NCBI RefSeq assembly: GCF_014205155.1
Contig: NZ_JACHMX010000001.1
Location: 3,782,001-3,846,000, forward strand
From: Amycolatopsis umgeniensis
Lineage (GTDB): Bacteria > Actinomycetota > Actinomycetes > Mycobacteriales > Pseudonocardiaceae
DNA: 64,000 bases
Direction: 5' to 3'
Positions within the stretch are counted from its first letter, which is position 1. Every line of letters begins with the position of its first letter. Of this stretch, positions 28,301-37,679 are shown one piece after another. The notes below the pieces were generated by a model, which saw nothing but the letters and a program-made list of their open reading frames with translations, was not told the origin of the DNA and made no database searches. The position numbers were made by a program, and so were the translations under genes.

Positions 28301-29074
28301 GTGAACTCATCCACTCCCGGCATCGAACCCGAACTGCACGCCCGCCGCGCCGCCTCGTTCGGCGCGAAGGCCGCCGCCTATGCCACGCATCGGCCCGACT
28401 ATCCGGAAAAGGCACTGGCCTGGGGGCTGGCGGGCGCGCGGGAAACACCGGAACGGGTCCTCGACCTCGCCGCCGGTACCGGCAAGGTCAGCGAGGGGCT
28501 GCTCGCGCTGGGTGTCACGGTCACCGCCGTCGAACCGGACGCCCAGATGCTCGAAGAGCTCACCAAGGCGTTCCCCGCCGTCACCCCGCTCATCGGGACG
28601 GCCGAACGGATCCCCCTGCCGGACGCATCCGTGGACGCCGTCGTCGCGGGCCAGGCCTTCCACTGGTTCCACCTCGACCGCGCCTATCCGGAGATCGCCA
28701 GGGTGCTGAAACCGGGCGGAACCGTCGCGGCCCTGTGGAACCACGACGACGAATCGGCGGGCTGGCTGGCCGAGCTCAACACGTTGATCAAGGCCTCGGC
28801 GAGCAGGCGCTGGCTGAGCGACTACGAATCGCTTCCGGAACACGAGGCCTTCGAGCCGTTCGAGAAGAAGACTTTCGGTCACAAACAACCCAGGACGGCG
28901 GAAACCCTGGTGGCCACTCTCGCCACCCATTCGCACATGCTGGTGGCCGACGAGGAGGAACGCGAAGCCAAACTCCGCGCCGCGCGCGAATTCCTCGACG
29001 GGAACCCGGAAACCGCGTCGGGGGAATTCGACCTGCCGCTCACCACCACCGTCTTCCGGGCGCGTCGCCGGTGA
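28301..29074 (+). CDS. Class I SAM-dependent methyltransferase
   Basis: 257 residues from the GTG at 28301. Rossmann methyltransferase fold: motif I VLDLAAGTGKVSEGL, acidic motif II AVEPDAQM, motif III PDASVDAVVAGQAFHWF, then ARVLKPGGTVAALWN. It resembles the Methyltransf_11/ubiE-like group; the HWF segment is typical of trans-aconitate or small-acid methyltransferase relatives. Substrate unknown. Followed by repeat array C and the convergent coaX. Confidence 0.85.
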   Translation: MNSSTPGIEPELHARRAASFGAKAAAYATHRPDYPEKALAWGLAGARETPERVLDLAAGTGKVSEGLLALGVTVTAVEPDAQMLEELTKAFPAVTPLIGTAERIPLPDASVDAVVAGQAFHWFHLDRAYPEIARVLKPGGTVAALWNHDDESAGWLAELNTLIKASASRRWLSDYESLPEHEAFEPFEKKTFGHKQPRTAETLVATLATHSHMLVADEEEREAKLRAAREFLDGNPETASGEFDLPLTTTVFRARRR

Positions 29075-29116
29075 ACGCCGCGCCCCACCGGGGCCTGCCC
29101 AGGGGCAGGAAGACGT

Positions 29117-29163
29117 AACTCACGTGATCAGACGGCGATCTCGCGTGATTGAAGGCGGAACTC
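29117..29163. repeat. 21-bp degenerate tandem array C (short)
   Basis: Two full units (ACTCACGTGATCAGACGGCG, then ATCTCGCGTGATTGAAGGCGG) and a partial third, between the convergent methyltransferase and coaX genes. Confidence 0.65.
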
Positions 29164-29164
29164 A

Positions 29165-29953
29165 TCACGGACGTGACGAGGCGTGGTTGCGCTCGTAGAC
29201 GAGCTGGAGCCCCAGCAGCGTCAGATCCGGGACGTGCTCGGTGATCGTCTCCGACTCCTCCAGCACCAGGGTCGCCAGGCCACCGGTCGCGATCACCGCG
29301 ACCGGTTCCGCCCCGCCCGGTGAAAGCTCGCGCTTGATCCGCTTCACCAGGCCGTCGACCTGGCCCGCGAACCCGTAGAGGATGCCGGATTGCAGGCATT
29401 CCACGGTGTTCTTCCCGATCACCGACCGCGGCGGCACCAGCTCGACCTTGCGCAGCGCCGCGGCCCGGGCGGCCAGCGCGTCGACCGAGATCTCGATACC
29501 GGGCGCGAAAGCACCGCCGAGGAACTCGCCCTTCGCGGAGATGGCGTCGACGTTGGTCGAAGTCCCGAAATCCACCACCACACAGGCGGTGGTGGGATGC
29601 AGATGGTGCGCGGCCAGGGTGTTCACCAGCCTGTCCGCGCCCACCTCCTTGGGGTTGTCGACCAGGAGCGGCACCCCCGTGCGCACCCCCGGCTCGATGA
29701 CGATCTTCGGCAACCGCCCGTAATAGCGCGTGAGCATGACGCGCAGCTCCCGCAGCACGGCGGGCACCGTGGACAGCGCGCTGATCCCGGAGATCGCGTC
29801 GGCGTGCGGGCCGAGGAGCCCGCGCATGGTGAGCGCGAGCTCGTCGGCGGTGATCCGCGCGTCGGTGCGCATGCGCCAGTCACCCACCAGCGTCGGTCCG
29901 TCATGGAGACCGAGCACGATGTTGGTGTTGCCGACGTCGATCGTGAGCAGCAA
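29165..29953 (-). CDS. coaX: Type III pantothenate kinase
   Basis: 262 residues. Motifs DVGNTNIVLG (phosphate-binding), VGADRLVN and VVDFGTSTNVDAIS are those of CoaX. It phosphorylates pantothenate in the first step of CoA synthesis and needs a monovalent cation. It is last in the unit DUF2520 gene-panC-panD-coaX, the same order as M. tuberculosis Rv3603c-Rv3600c. Confidence 0.96.
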   Translation of the reverse strand: MLLTIDVGNTNIVLGLHDGPTLVGDWRMRTDARITADELALTMRGLLGPHADAISGISALSTVPAVLRELRVMLTRYYGRLPKIVIEPGVRTGVPLLVDNPKEVGADRLVNTLAAHHLHPTTACVVVDFGTSTNVDAISAKGEFLGGAFAPGIEISVDALAARAAALRKVELVPPRSVIGKNTVECLQSGILYGFAGQVDGLVKRIKRELSPGGAEPVAVIATGGLATLVLEESETITEHVPDLTLLGLQLVYERNHASSRP

Positions 29954-29958
29954 AGGGG

Positions 29959-30453
29959 TCAGCTTTCGGCGTGCAGAAGCGCGTCGAGACGGCGGGCGTC
30001 GGCGGTTTCGGCGACCGGGAAGGTCATCGTGTCGTCGTCGGCCAGCGTCACGGTGCCGCTCATCAGCCCGGAACCCTCCGGCGCGTGCCCGGGGTTGCCG
30101 CCCTTCTCGACGATCCGGTTGTCCGCGTCGACGAAGACGACCCGAGGCCGGAACGAGGCCGCCTCGGCGTTCTCCATCTGCGCGTACGAAATCAGGATCA
30201 CCAGATCGCCGGGGTGCACCAGATGCGCGGCGGCACCGTTGATGCCGAGCACCCCGCTGCCGCGTTCGCCCGCGATCACGTAGGTCTCGAGCCGCGCGCC
30301 GTTGGTGACGTCCACAATGGACACCTGTTCGCCCGGCAGCAGATCCGCCGAGTCCATCAGGTCTTCGTCGACGGTGACCGAGCCGACGTAGTGCAGATCG
30401 GCCTGGGTCACCGTCGCCCGGTGGATCTTCGATTTCAGCATCGTGCGGTACAT
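29959..30453 (-). CDS. panD: Aspartate 1-decarboxylase proenzyme
   Basis: 164 residues, slightly longer than E. coli PanD because of a C-terminal tail. The self-cleavage site Gly24-Ser25 (YVGSVTVD) is intact; Ser25 becomes the pyruvoyl cofactor. The catalytic Lys9, Thr57-Tyr58 (ETYVI) and NGAAA loop are present. It makes beta-alanine for pantothenate. Five bases separate it from coaX and 12 from panC. Confidence 0.97.
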   Translation of the reverse strand: MYRTMLKSKIHRATVTQADLHYVGSVTVDEDLMDSADLLPGEQVSIVDVTNGARLETYVIAGERGSGVLGINGAAAHLVHPGDLVILISYAQMENAEAASFRPRVVFVDADNRIVEKGGNPGHAPEGSGLMSGTVTLADDDTMTFPVAETADARRLDALLHAES

Positions 30454-30465
30454 CGTGGACTCTCC

Positions 30466-31374
30466 CTATTCCCCTGCGTCCAGCGCGTGTTCCGGATGGT
30501 CCGCGGCGGCACCGAGCACCACACCCACGTTGTCGATCAGCCGGGTACTCCCCACCCTGGCCGCGATCAGCAACCGCGCTTCACCGTCGACGGGCGCGGG
30601 CCCGAGGTCGGTTCCCCTCAGTTCCAGATAGTCGATCTCGACCGCGGGACGCGCGGCGAGGGTCTTCCTGGCGGTCGCCAGCACGGCTTCCGCGCCGTCG
30701 CGCCCGACGAAGGCACCCGCGGTGAGTGCCGCCGACAACACGATCGCGTCCTCACGCTGTTCCGGAGTCAGGTAGACGTTGCGCGAGGACAACGCCAGCC
30801 CGTCGCGTTCCCTGACCGTCGGCACCCCGATGACGCGGGTTTCGAAGTTCAGGTCACGCACCATCTTCTTGATCAGCACCAGCTGCTGGTAGTCCTTCTC
30901 CCCGAAGAAGGCGTAGTCCGGCCGCACGATGTTGAACAGTTTCGCCACCACGGTGAGCACGCCGGCGAAATGCCCGGGCCGCACCGCCCCTTCGAGCTCG
31001 TCGCCGAGCGCGCCGGGGTGCACCGTGACGGTGGCCCCTTCGGGATACAGATCGGACGCCTTGGGCAGGAAACCCAGTTCGACGCCGTCCTCCTTCAGCA
31101 CCTCGAGATCCTTGTCCAGGGGACGCGGGTACGCCTCGAAGTCCTCGCCCTCCCCGAACTGGAGGGGGTTCACGAAGATCGACGTCGCGACGACCGTGTT
31201 CGGCAGCCGCTTCGCCCGGCGGATCAGCTCGCGATGCCCCGCGTGCAGGGCGCCCATGGTGGGTACCAGCGCGACCTTGCGGCCGACCCCGTGCAGGGCA
31301 CGCGTCACCTGGCTCACCTGCTCCGGCGGCTGGAAGGTGTGCAGCGTGCCTCGGGCGAATTTCGGTGTGGTCAC
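30466..31374 (-). CDS. panC: Pantothenate synthetase
   Basis: 302 residues. It joins pantoate and beta-alanine with ATP. Nucleotide motifs PTMGALHAGHRELI (HxGH), FVNPLQFGEGEDF and KDYQQLVLI are complete. The start ATG overlaps the stop of the upstream DUF2520 gene by four bases. Confidence 0.97.
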   Translation of the reverse strand: MTTPKFARGTLHTFQPPEQVSQVTRALHGVGRKVALVPTMGALHAGHRELIRRAKRLPNTVVATSIFVNPLQFGEGEDFEAYPRPLDKDLEVLKEDGVELGFLPKASDLYPEGATVTVHPGALGDELEGAVRPGHFAGVLTVVAKLFNIVRPDYAFFGEKDYQQLVLIKKMVRDLNFETRVIGVPTVRERDGLALSSRNVYLTPEQREDAIVLSAALTAGAFVGRDGAEAVLATARKTLAARPAVEIDYLELRGTDLGPAPVDGEARLLIAARVGSTRLIDNVGVVLGAAADHPEHALDAGE

Positions 31375-32294
31375 TGGTTTTGCTGCCCTTCGGCGGGATC
31401 TGCGGGATCTGCGGGATCACTGAGGAGTTCGGTGAGCTCGGCGGCGGCCGAGGGGTCCAGGAGCCCGGCGGCGTCGCCGCGCGCCAGCGTGCGCTTGGCC
31501 AGCGCGCGATAGCTCGGGGCGATGTCGGGGCCACGTTCGGCCAGCACCGCGAGATGCTTACGCACGGTGCCGAGATCACCACGGGCCACCGGCCCTGTCA
31601 GCGCCCGGTCCCCGTGTCGCAGAACATTATCCAATGCCGCCGACAACAACGGAGCCACCAGGCGTTCGGGCTGGCCGATTCCCGCCTCCCGCAACAGTTC
31701 CGCGCAGTCGGCGACCAGTGTCATCAGGTGGTTCGCGCCATGCGCCAACGCCGCGTGATAGAGCGCTCGCGCCTCGTCAGGGACCCGGACGGGCTCCGCG
31801 CCCATCTCCACGGTCAGCGCCTCGCCGACGTTCCAGGCCGCTTCGTCACCCTCCGTGGCAGTGACGCCGACGCTGCAGGCGGTCAATCTGTCGAGGTCCT
31901 CCGCGCGGCCGGTGAAGGTCATCACCGGGTGCAGGGCCAGCGGCAGCGCCCCGGCCTCGGCGGCGGGCGTGAGGACGTCGATGCCGTGCGACCCGGAGGT
32001 GTGCACGACGATCTGTCCCGGCCGCAGGGATCCCGTCGCGACCAGGCCGCGCACCATCCCGGCGAGCGCGTCGTCGGGCAGGGCCAGCAGGACGAGATCG
32101 GCGCGGCGGGCGACCTCGTCGGGGGGCAGGAGGGGCACGTCGGGGAGCAGTTGCTCCGCCCGGCGTACCGAAGCGTTGGAAAGCCCCGATGCGGCGACGA
32201 CCGTATGCCCGGCCCTCGCGAGTGCGGCACCGACGACGCTGCCGACCCGACCCGCGGAAACGACACCCACGGCCAGTCGGGCGGGCCTCATCAT
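31371..32294 (-). CDS. Rossmann-fold/DUF2520 protein (Rv3603c homologue)
   Basis: 307 residues from the ATG at 32294; an in-frame TTG at 32333 and an ATG at 32291 are alternatives. N-terminal NAD(P)-binding fold (VVSAGRVGSVVGAALARAGH), then the DUF2520 helical domain with ALYHAALAHGANHLMTLV. The fold resembles ketopantoate reductase or pyrroline carboxylate reductase. Always heading panC-panD in this lineage, it is an obvious but unproven candidate for a pantoate-pathway enzyme. Confidence 0.85.
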   Translation of the reverse strand: MMRPARLAVGVVSAGRVGSVVGAALARAGHTVVAASGLSNASVRRAEQLLPDVPLLPPDEVARRADLVLLALPDDALAGMVRGLVATGSLRPGQIVVHTSGSHGIDVLTPAAEAGALPLALHPVMTFTGRAEDLDRLTACSVGVTATEGDEAAWNVGEALTVEMGAEPVRVPDEARALYHAALAHGANHLMTLVADCAELLREAGIGQPERLVAPLLSAALDNVLRHGDRALTGPVARGDLGTVRKHLAVLAERGPDIAPSYRALAKRTLARGDAAGLLDPSAAAELTELLSDPADPADPAEGQQNQ

Positions 32295-32441
32295 GGCGTG
32301 CGCCTGTGGACGCTCATGGTCGAAACTCCTCAACTCGTTCCAGTCCCGCTCTGCGGTCGCGTGGTACCGGACGACGGCGCGAGGGTAACCCTCCTGTGCG
32401 CGTCCGAACCGGCCCTCGTGACCAGCTTCACCTGATACGGG

Positions 32442-33611
32442 TCACCCGCGCGGAGCACCGTCCGCCAGTCGCACGGCATCGGCGCGCGACGTCTTGAGCA
32501 CGTGCAGCAGTTCACGCTGCCGCTGTTTTCCCTCGTCGGTGAGCTTCCTGCCGCGCCGGAGGAACGCGAGCTCGGTCACGCTGGCCTGATAGCGGCCGAC
32601 GGCCTTCGCCGCGTCCCGTCCCGACTGCTTCCGCGCCTGTTTCCGCCACGACCGCCGTCCGGACAGGCTGGCGAGCAGCGGCACTTCGGAAGGGGCGATC
32701 CAGCGTGCGTCGACCATCATCGGCAACGCGGCCGCGACGATCCGCTGCTCACGGCGCCGTTGCATGACCACCACCGAGAAGACCCCGATGAACAGCGGCA
32801 CCATGATCAGGAAATAGACGTTCAGGAAGGTCTTGGCGCCGCCGAGCAGCGCGGCGCCGTTCCACAGCGCGTGCAGCAGCACGGCGACGATGTAGCCGCC
32901 GATCGGCGCCAGGATCCGCAGCGAGCGCACCTTGCTGCTCGCGGCGATGCCGAGCCCGATGCCGGTCATCACGGCGAAGAGCGGATGCGTGAACGGTGAG
33001 AGCACCCCGCGGAGGAAGAACGCCGCGAGCACGCCGGCGCTCGTGCCGTCGCCGAAACCGTGCTCGGCGAAGGCGCGGCCGAAGTAGTAGATGTTCTCGG
33101 TGAAGGCGAACCCGGCCGCGGTGAACCCGGCGTAGACGATGCCGTCCACGACGCCGTCGAATTCGCTCGGGCGGCGCCACCACAGCAGCAGGATGAAAGC
33201 GGCCTTCGCGGCTTCCTCGACCAGCGGCGCGGAGATCAGGCCGCTGATCTTGCCGCCGCCGCCACTGCCGAGCAGCAGGTCACCGACGGCCTCGGCACCG
33301 CTGTTGAGCAGCAGCGCGATGATCGTCGCGACACACGCGCCCCAGACGAAGGACAGCAGCAGGAGCTTCGGCGGTTCCGGTTCCCAGCGGTCGACCCACA
33401 GGAACGCGGTGACCACCACGGCGACCGGGACGAGCGCCGCGAGCACGCCGATCGTCACCGCGGGCAGGCCGACCTTCTCGGTCACCGTGCCGAAGACGAA
33501 CAGCCCGCACAGCGCGACGGCGATCAGCCCGAGCACCGGCAGCAGCACGGTGATCGACCGAGACCGGCGGGCCCGTTCGAGGCCGGGTTCCGGGGAGGAA
33601 GGCTCGCTCAC
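32442..33611 (-). CDS. PrsW-family intramembrane metalloprotease
   Basis: 389 residues from a GTG at 33611, with about eight membrane segments. PrsW catalytic motifs are present: EEAAK in SAPLVEEAAKAAF, FTENIYYF, and HALWNG, which together carry the Glu and His metal ligands. In Bacillus PrsW cuts an anti-sigma factor; the local target is unknown. The last 100 residues are a basic cytoplasmic tail. It lies between the homologues of Rv3603c and Rv3604c, an insertion compared with M. tuberculosis as I recall that gene order. Confidence 0.85.
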   Translation of the reverse strand: MSEPSSPEPGLERARRSRSITVLLPVLGLIAVALCGLFVFGTVTEKVGLPAVTIGVLAALVPVAVVVTAFLWVDRWEPEPPKLLLLSFVWGACVATIIALLLNSGAEAVGDLLLGSGGGGKISGLISAPLVEEAAKAAFILLLWWRRPSEFDGVVDGIVYAGFTAAGFAFTENIYYFGRAFAEHGFGDGTSAGVLAAFFLRGVLSPFTHPLFAVMTGIGLGIAASSKVRSLRILAPIGGYIVAVLLHALWNGAALLGGAKTFLNVYFLIMVPLFIGVFSVVVMQRRREQRIVAAALPMMVDARWIAPSEVPLLASLSGRRSWRKQARKQSGRDAAKAVGRYQASVTELAFLRRGRKLTDEGKQRQRELLHVLKTSRADAVRLADGAPRG

Positions 33612-33818
33612 AGGCGGTCACCCTACCGTCGGTACGGAACAGAAGCGGGACGTGGAGCCGAAGTCCGAGACAGTACCGGCCACAGGTGTGAACCCGCCCG
33701 GCCGAAGGCCCCGCCATCGCGGTGGTAGGGCGCCCAGCCTCGAAAAGGCGACTGAATCGACCAACGAGCGCCCTGCCGACGTCGATTGCGGTCGCGGGTT
33801 CACCGGATCGGACGCGGC

Positions 33819-35837
33819 TCAGTCCTCGGCACGCCGCCTGCGCCGCGGGGTGGACTCGTTCGCGCCGTTGGCCGCGAGCAGGTCCATCACCGATCGGCCG
33901 GAGGCGTGGGAGCCGGCGGGGGGCGTCTCCGGACGGCTGTGCGAAGCCCCGTTGCGGGACGGCGCCTCTTCTTCCGGCTTCGCCCGCCTGCCGCCGTGAC
34001 GGCCACCCGAAGACTCGGTGCCCTGCCAGGCCGGGGGCTCGCCGTCCGGACGGCGACGACGGCCGCCGCCGGTCGGCTCCGGGACGTTGGGGGCGGGGGT
34101 GAGCGAGACCGAGGAGTCCTCCGCGGCCCGGCGACGGCGTCCGCCGCTCCCGTTCTGCGTCATGCGGACCTCTTCGGGCAGCGTCGGGTTCACCGCGGGC
34201 GGCTCCTCGACGGGCGGGCTGTGCCGCGACGGCGCCTCGGCGGCCGGACGGCGCACCGGTTCGGGCTCCGGCGGCCGGGCGGGCTCGGCACGACGAGGAG
34301 GCTCGGAAACGACCGGGATCGACAGCGGGGTCGGAGGCTCCGGGTCGCGGCGAGGCTCGGGACGCGGTTCGGGGCGCGGCAAGGAAGCCGACTGCTGGGG
34401 CTTCGACGGCGGCGCGGGCCGCAGGCGGTCCTGGAAGTCGTCCTTGCGCGGGAACGCCGCGCTCAGATCGGACACCGGGCGCTCCTGCGTCCACGACGGC
34501 TTCCACTCGCCGGTGGCCTCCATCGGCTCGGCGGCGGGCTTGTTCGTGGGCGGCGGCGTGCCGCCGCGGGACCGTTCGACCGGCTTCATCCCGGGCCGGG
34601 TCAGGCCGAGCTCACGGTTCGGCCGGGGGCGATCCGGCTCGACCTTCTTGACCGGCTTCGCCTGCGCGGCAGGCTTCACCGGCGGCGTCTGCTTGCGGGT
34701 CTGCTCCTCCGGCCGCGGCGCGGGCGGCCGCTGCACGGTGCCGGCGTCGAGGCGCTGCTGCAGCGAAGGCTGCTGCGGGCGACGCGGCGGTTCGGCGCGC
34801 TGGGGCTCCGGACGCTGCGGTTCCGGACGCTGGGGCTGCCGGGCGACGGTGGGCATCGACGGCTGCGAGACCTCGGCGCGCGAGGTACCCGGCATGGACG
34901 GGCGGGACACCTCGGCCGGGGTCACCGGCGGCGGGGTCTTGCGCCGGTCGTCGACCCTCGGCATCGGACGGGAGACCTCGGCGGGCGACATCCCGGGGTT
35001 GGACATTTCGAGCCGCTCGCGGCGGGCGGCTTCGGCGGCGAGCGCCTCGGCCGCCTTCGAAGCGCGGGCGTCCGCCTTGCGCATGCTGCGGCGAGTCGAC
35101 TCGTCGACCGGCTTCGGCCGCTGGACCTGATTGCTCTGGCCGTACCCGTTGGTGCCGTTGACCTGGCCGTTCGCCGGTTTACGGCGGGCCGCGGGCGGGG
35201 CACCGGCCCGCGCGGACGCGGGTTCGAGGACGCGGTCGATCATCTCGGTCGGGCGTTCCCGCCCGTTTTCCCGCTCGTCGACGTCGATCGTGGTGCTCTT
35301 GGCCGCCATCAGCTGGGGTTTGCCGTTGCCGTTCTCGGACCCCGCGCTCATCAGCTGTTTGTTGTCGAGGGACCGCATCCGGGTGGCCTGCGCGGTGAGC
35401 GCGACACGTTCGAGGAGGACCTCGCCACCGCCGAAGAGCGATTGGAGGCTCTCACGCAGAGCGCTCACCTCGGCTCTGAGCGCCTCGAGTTCGTCCTGGG
35501 AGCGGCTGTCGGCGGCTTGCCGGTTCTCCGCTTCCATCTCCAGCTCGAACTCACGACGGGCGGCGATCTCGCGTTCCAGCTCCAGCTCGTAGACGGCCTG
35601 TGCCTCGGCGACGGCGTCTTCGCTGTGGGACACATGCTTGCGGTAGCGGACCGCCAGGAACGCGCCGATCAAGGCGGCCCACAGCGCCGCGACGATCCCC
35701 AGCCGCAAGAAGCGGAGGTCGTCGGAAAGCACCAATGCGAGAGTCGCGCCGACGGCGAGAACCAAGCCGACGACAAGCCACGGCCTACCCGCAAGGCGGC
35801 CGCGCGAGTCGTCACCCACCCCGGTCATGCCCAACAC
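33819..35837 (-). CDS. Proline/arginine-rich membrane protein, DUF6779 type (Rv3604c-like)
   Basis: 672 residues. Two membrane helices near residues 18-38 and 43-62, a charged coiled-coil stretch (about 70-160, ELELEREIAARREFELEME) and then a 500-residue low-complexity tail rich in Pro, Arg, Glu and Ser. The tail contains repeated blocks such as PQRPEPQRPEPQ and AEVSQPSMP. It occupies the position of the M. tuberculosis Ala/Arg/Pro-rich membrane protein Rv3604c. Probably a cytoplasmic scaffold tethered to the membrane; function unknown. Confidence 0.75.
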   Translation of the reverse strand: MLGMTGVGDDSRGRLAGRPWLVVGLVLAVGATLALVLSDDLRFLRLGIVAALWAALIGAFLAVRYRKHVSHSEDAVAEAQAVYELELEREIAARREFELEMEAENRQAADSRSQDELEALRAEVSALRESLQSLFGGGEVLLERVALTAQATRMRSLDNKQLMSAGSENGNGKPQLMAAKSTTIDVDERENGRERPTEMIDRVLEPASARAGAPPAARRKPANGQVNGTNGYGQSNQVQRPKPVDESTRRSMRKADARASKAAEALAAEAARRERLEMSNPGMSPAEVSRPMPRVDDRRKTPPPVTPAEVSRPSMPGTSRAEVSQPSMPTVARQPQRPEPQRPEPQRAEPPRRPQQPSLQQRLDAGTVQRPPAPRPEEQTRKQTPPVKPAAQAKPVKKVEPDRPRPNRELGLTRPGMKPVERSRGGTPPPTNKPAAEPMEATGEWKPSWTQERPVSDLSAAFPRKDDFQDRLRPAPPSKPQQSASLPRPEPRPEPRRDPEPPTPLSIPVVSEPPRRAEPARPPEPEPVRRPAAEAPSRHSPPVEEPPAVNPTLPEEVRMTQNGSGGRRRRAAEDSSVSLTPAPNVPEPTGGGRRRRPDGEPPAWQGTESSGGRHGGRRAKPEEEAPSRNGASHSRPETPPAGSHASGRSVMDLLAANGANESTPRRRRRAED

Positions 35838-35897
35838 CGTACCTTCTAGTAATCCGAACGAGACCTAGTCGGTACTTCGAGCGGTGGGTCTCGAGCG

Positions 35898-36359
35898 TTA
35901 ACCGGTCGGCTCCGGATCGGGGTCCCGATCACCGCCCTCGGGGGTCCGGCAGCAGTGTTCCAGCCACAAAGCCGCAGCTACCAGCGCCACCGAGCTGACG
36001 ATCCCGACCGTCGCCGAGCGGAGATCACCGCTCGCCGCGAGGAGTTCGTCACGTCGCGGAAAAAGATACGCGAAAGCCGCCAGCCATACCCCCGTCATGA
36101 CGGATCCGGCGAGTGACGAGGCCTTGGCGAGCGCCACCGATCGGGCGACGGAGATCGCGGACAGCACCCGGCCCTCCTTGATCCGCGAACGGACGATGAA
36201 GGCGAGCACGGTCTCGCAGAGCGAGAGGACGAGCAGCGTGATCCCGGCGAAAAGCGGGAGCGCGGGGATGGATCCGTAGGCGACCTGGAAGAGCAGATAG
36301 GCCAGGACCAACCCCAGGAGGCCGGCCACCGCCAGCTCGCGTGGCCGGGTGAAGTGCAT
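35898..36359 (-). CDS. DUF3180 membrane protein (Rv3605c homologue)
   Basis: 153 residues with four membrane helices in two pairs, separated by a short basic loop (RSRIKEGRVLSAISVARSVALAKASSLAG), the best-conserved segment of DUF3180. The C-terminal tail is acidic. In mycobacteria this gene is linked to the folate operon; here a MerR gene intervenes. No function is established. Confidence 0.85.
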   Translation of the reverse strand: MHFTRPRELAVAGLLGLVLAYLLFQVAYGSIPALPLFAGITLLVLSLCETVLAFIVRSRIKEGRVLSAISVARSVALAKASSLAGSVMTGVWLAAFAYLFPRRDELLAASGDLRSATVGIVSSVALVAAALWLEHCCRTPEGGDRDPDPEPTG

Positions 36360-36381
36360 GGTCCAACGCTACCTGGCAGGC

Positions 36382-36412
36382 TTGACTCTCCACCAACTGG
36401 AGAGTCGACGAT
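36382..36412 (+). promoter_or_regulatory. MerR-type promoter with operator in a 19-bp spacer
   Basis: -35 TTGACT (36382-36387), exactly 19 bases, then a -10-like GACGAT (36407-36412). The spacer holds a perfect palindrome, GACTCTCCA and TGGAGAGTC around five bases (36384-36406). Long 19-bp spacers with a central operator are the hallmark of MerR-activated promoters. Seven bases after the -10 comes ATG at 36420. The promoter at 54155-54186 is nearly identical. Confidence 0.8.
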
Positions 36413-36419
36413 GAAGCAT

Positions 36420-37361
36420 ATGGGCACCGCAGCGGTTTTCACCATCGGGGAGCTGGCCAAACGGACCGGCCTGCCGGTGAAGACCATCCGCTTCTACTCC
36501 GACGAAGGGCTCCTGCCACCGACCGACCGCACCGGCTCCGGCTACCGCCTCTACGACGCCACCGCGATGGCGCGCCTGGAGCTGGTCCGGACGCTGCGGG
36601 AACTCGGGCTGGGTCTCGCGGACGTGGAGCGGGCGCTGACCAGGGAAGCGACCATCGGGGACCTCGCGGTCCAGCACGTCGCGGCCCTGGACGAGCAGAT
36701 CCGGCGGCTGGAACTGCGCCGCGCGGTCCTGCGAGCGGTGGCCAAACGGGACTCACCACTGGAGGAGGTCGAACTGATGAACAAACTCGCGTCGATGTCG
36801 GACGAAGACCGCAAACGCCTGCTCGACGAGTTCTGGGCGGACATGGTCGACGGGCTCGAACTGGATCCGCAGTTCTACGAGCGGATGCGCTCGGCGAAAC
36901 CGGAACTGCCCGACGACCCGACGCCCGAGCAGCTGGAGGCGTGGATCGAATTCGCCGAACTCGTGCAGGACGACGAGTTCCGCGCGTCGATCCGCCGGAT
37001 GAGCGAGTGGCACTCGAAGCTCCGCAAGCAGGACGGGGCGGACTTCGGCTCGCAGCAGCAAGAGCTGTGGATGGCGTGGAGCGCGAAGGCGTCCGAAGCG
37101 CTCGAAGCCGGCCTCGCGCCGGACTCGGCCGAGGGCCGGGAACTGGCGGAGACGATCTTCGCGGAGTCTTCGCGGAACGGGCGGGATCCGGCCGACCCGG
37201 CCTGGCGGAAGCGGCTGACCGACGGGATGGCGGTCAGTACCGATCCGCAGGCGGAGCGGTACTGGATGCTGCTGGGGCAGATGAACGGCTGGCCGCCGTT
37301 CCCCTCGCAGATGCCGCAGGCCGAATGGATCATCGCCGCCCTGCGCTCCGCGCTGGGGTAG
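36420..37361 (+). CDS. MerR-family transcriptional activator
   Basis: 313 residues from the ATG at 36420, chosen because the ATG at 36411 overlaps the predicted -10 box. N-terminal MerR winged helix (FTIGELAKRTGLPVKTIRFYSDEGLLPPTDRTGSGYRLY), dimer coiled coil to about 125, then a large all-helical C-terminal domain with no metal-binding cysteines. That domain is the right size and composition for a drug-binding type such as TipAS, but I could not confirm homology. It likely activates its own gene through the palindrome in its promoter. Confidence 0.88.
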   Translation: MGTAAVFTIGELAKRTGLPVKTIRFYSDEGLLPPTDRTGSGYRLYDATAMARLELVRTLRELGLGLADVERALTREATIGDLAVQHVAALDEQIRRLELRRAVLRAVAKRDSPLEEVELMNKLASMSDEDRKRLLDEFWADMVDGLELDPQFYERMRSAKPELPDDPTPEQLEAWIEFAELVQDDEFRASIRRMSEWHSKLRKQDGADFGSQQQELWMAWSAKASEALEAGLAPDSAEGRELAETIFAESSRNGRDPADPAWRKRLTDGMAVSTDPQAERYWMLLGQMNGWPPFPSQMPQAEWIIAALRSALG

Positions 37362-37388
37362 CAAGGGACCTTTGCTATCGCCCCGCGT

Positions 37389-37443
37389 TTAGTCCTCTGG
37401 ATGCGGTAGTTCGCACCACGCACGACCGCATCCAGAGGACTAA
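37389..37443. repeat. TAGTCCTCTA inverted pair, copies 3 and 4
   Basis: TTAGTCCTCTGGATGCGGT and ACCGCATCCAGAGGACTAA form perfect 19-bp arms around 17 bases, the longest form of this element in the window. Confidence 0.7.
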
Positions 37444-37487
37444 TTGCCCGGGGTGGCGCGGGTTCGGTCCGTGATGCCCAGCAGGCG

Positions 37488-37542
37488 TGTCACGAAAGCC
37501 ACTTTCGGGACATCAGACGTCGCGAAAGTGGCTTTCGCGACA
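37488..37542. repeat. GAAAGCCACTTTC double palindrome, copy 1
   Basis: TGTCACGAAAGCCACTTTCG and a near-inverted copy (CGAAAGTGGCTTTCGCGACA) face each other. Each arm contains its own small palindrome, GAAAGCCACTTTC. Two related copies are at 57455 and 57605. Confidence 0.7.
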
Positions 37543-37609
37543 CCTCGATGCCTGGCGTGACCCTCGGGACCGCAGGTGGCCAGGATGCCGGGCCATGGTG
37601 AGTAAGTGG

Positions 37610-37677
37610 ACGGCGCGCGTGATCAGACGGACGACACGCGTGACTGGATGGACGACACGCGTGACAAGACGCGCAGG
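37610..37677. repeat. 21-bp degenerate tandem array D
   Basis: Three units with the core CGCGTGATCAGACGGACGAC, CGCGTGACTGGATGGACGAC and CGCGTGACAAGACGCG at 21-22 base steps. Confidence 0.7.
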
Positions 37678-37679
37678 AC

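Noticed and set aside
33612..33818. 207-bp gap before the DUF6779 gene checked for an RNA or small gene
   Set aside because: No RBS-linked frame, strong hairpin or known motif seen.
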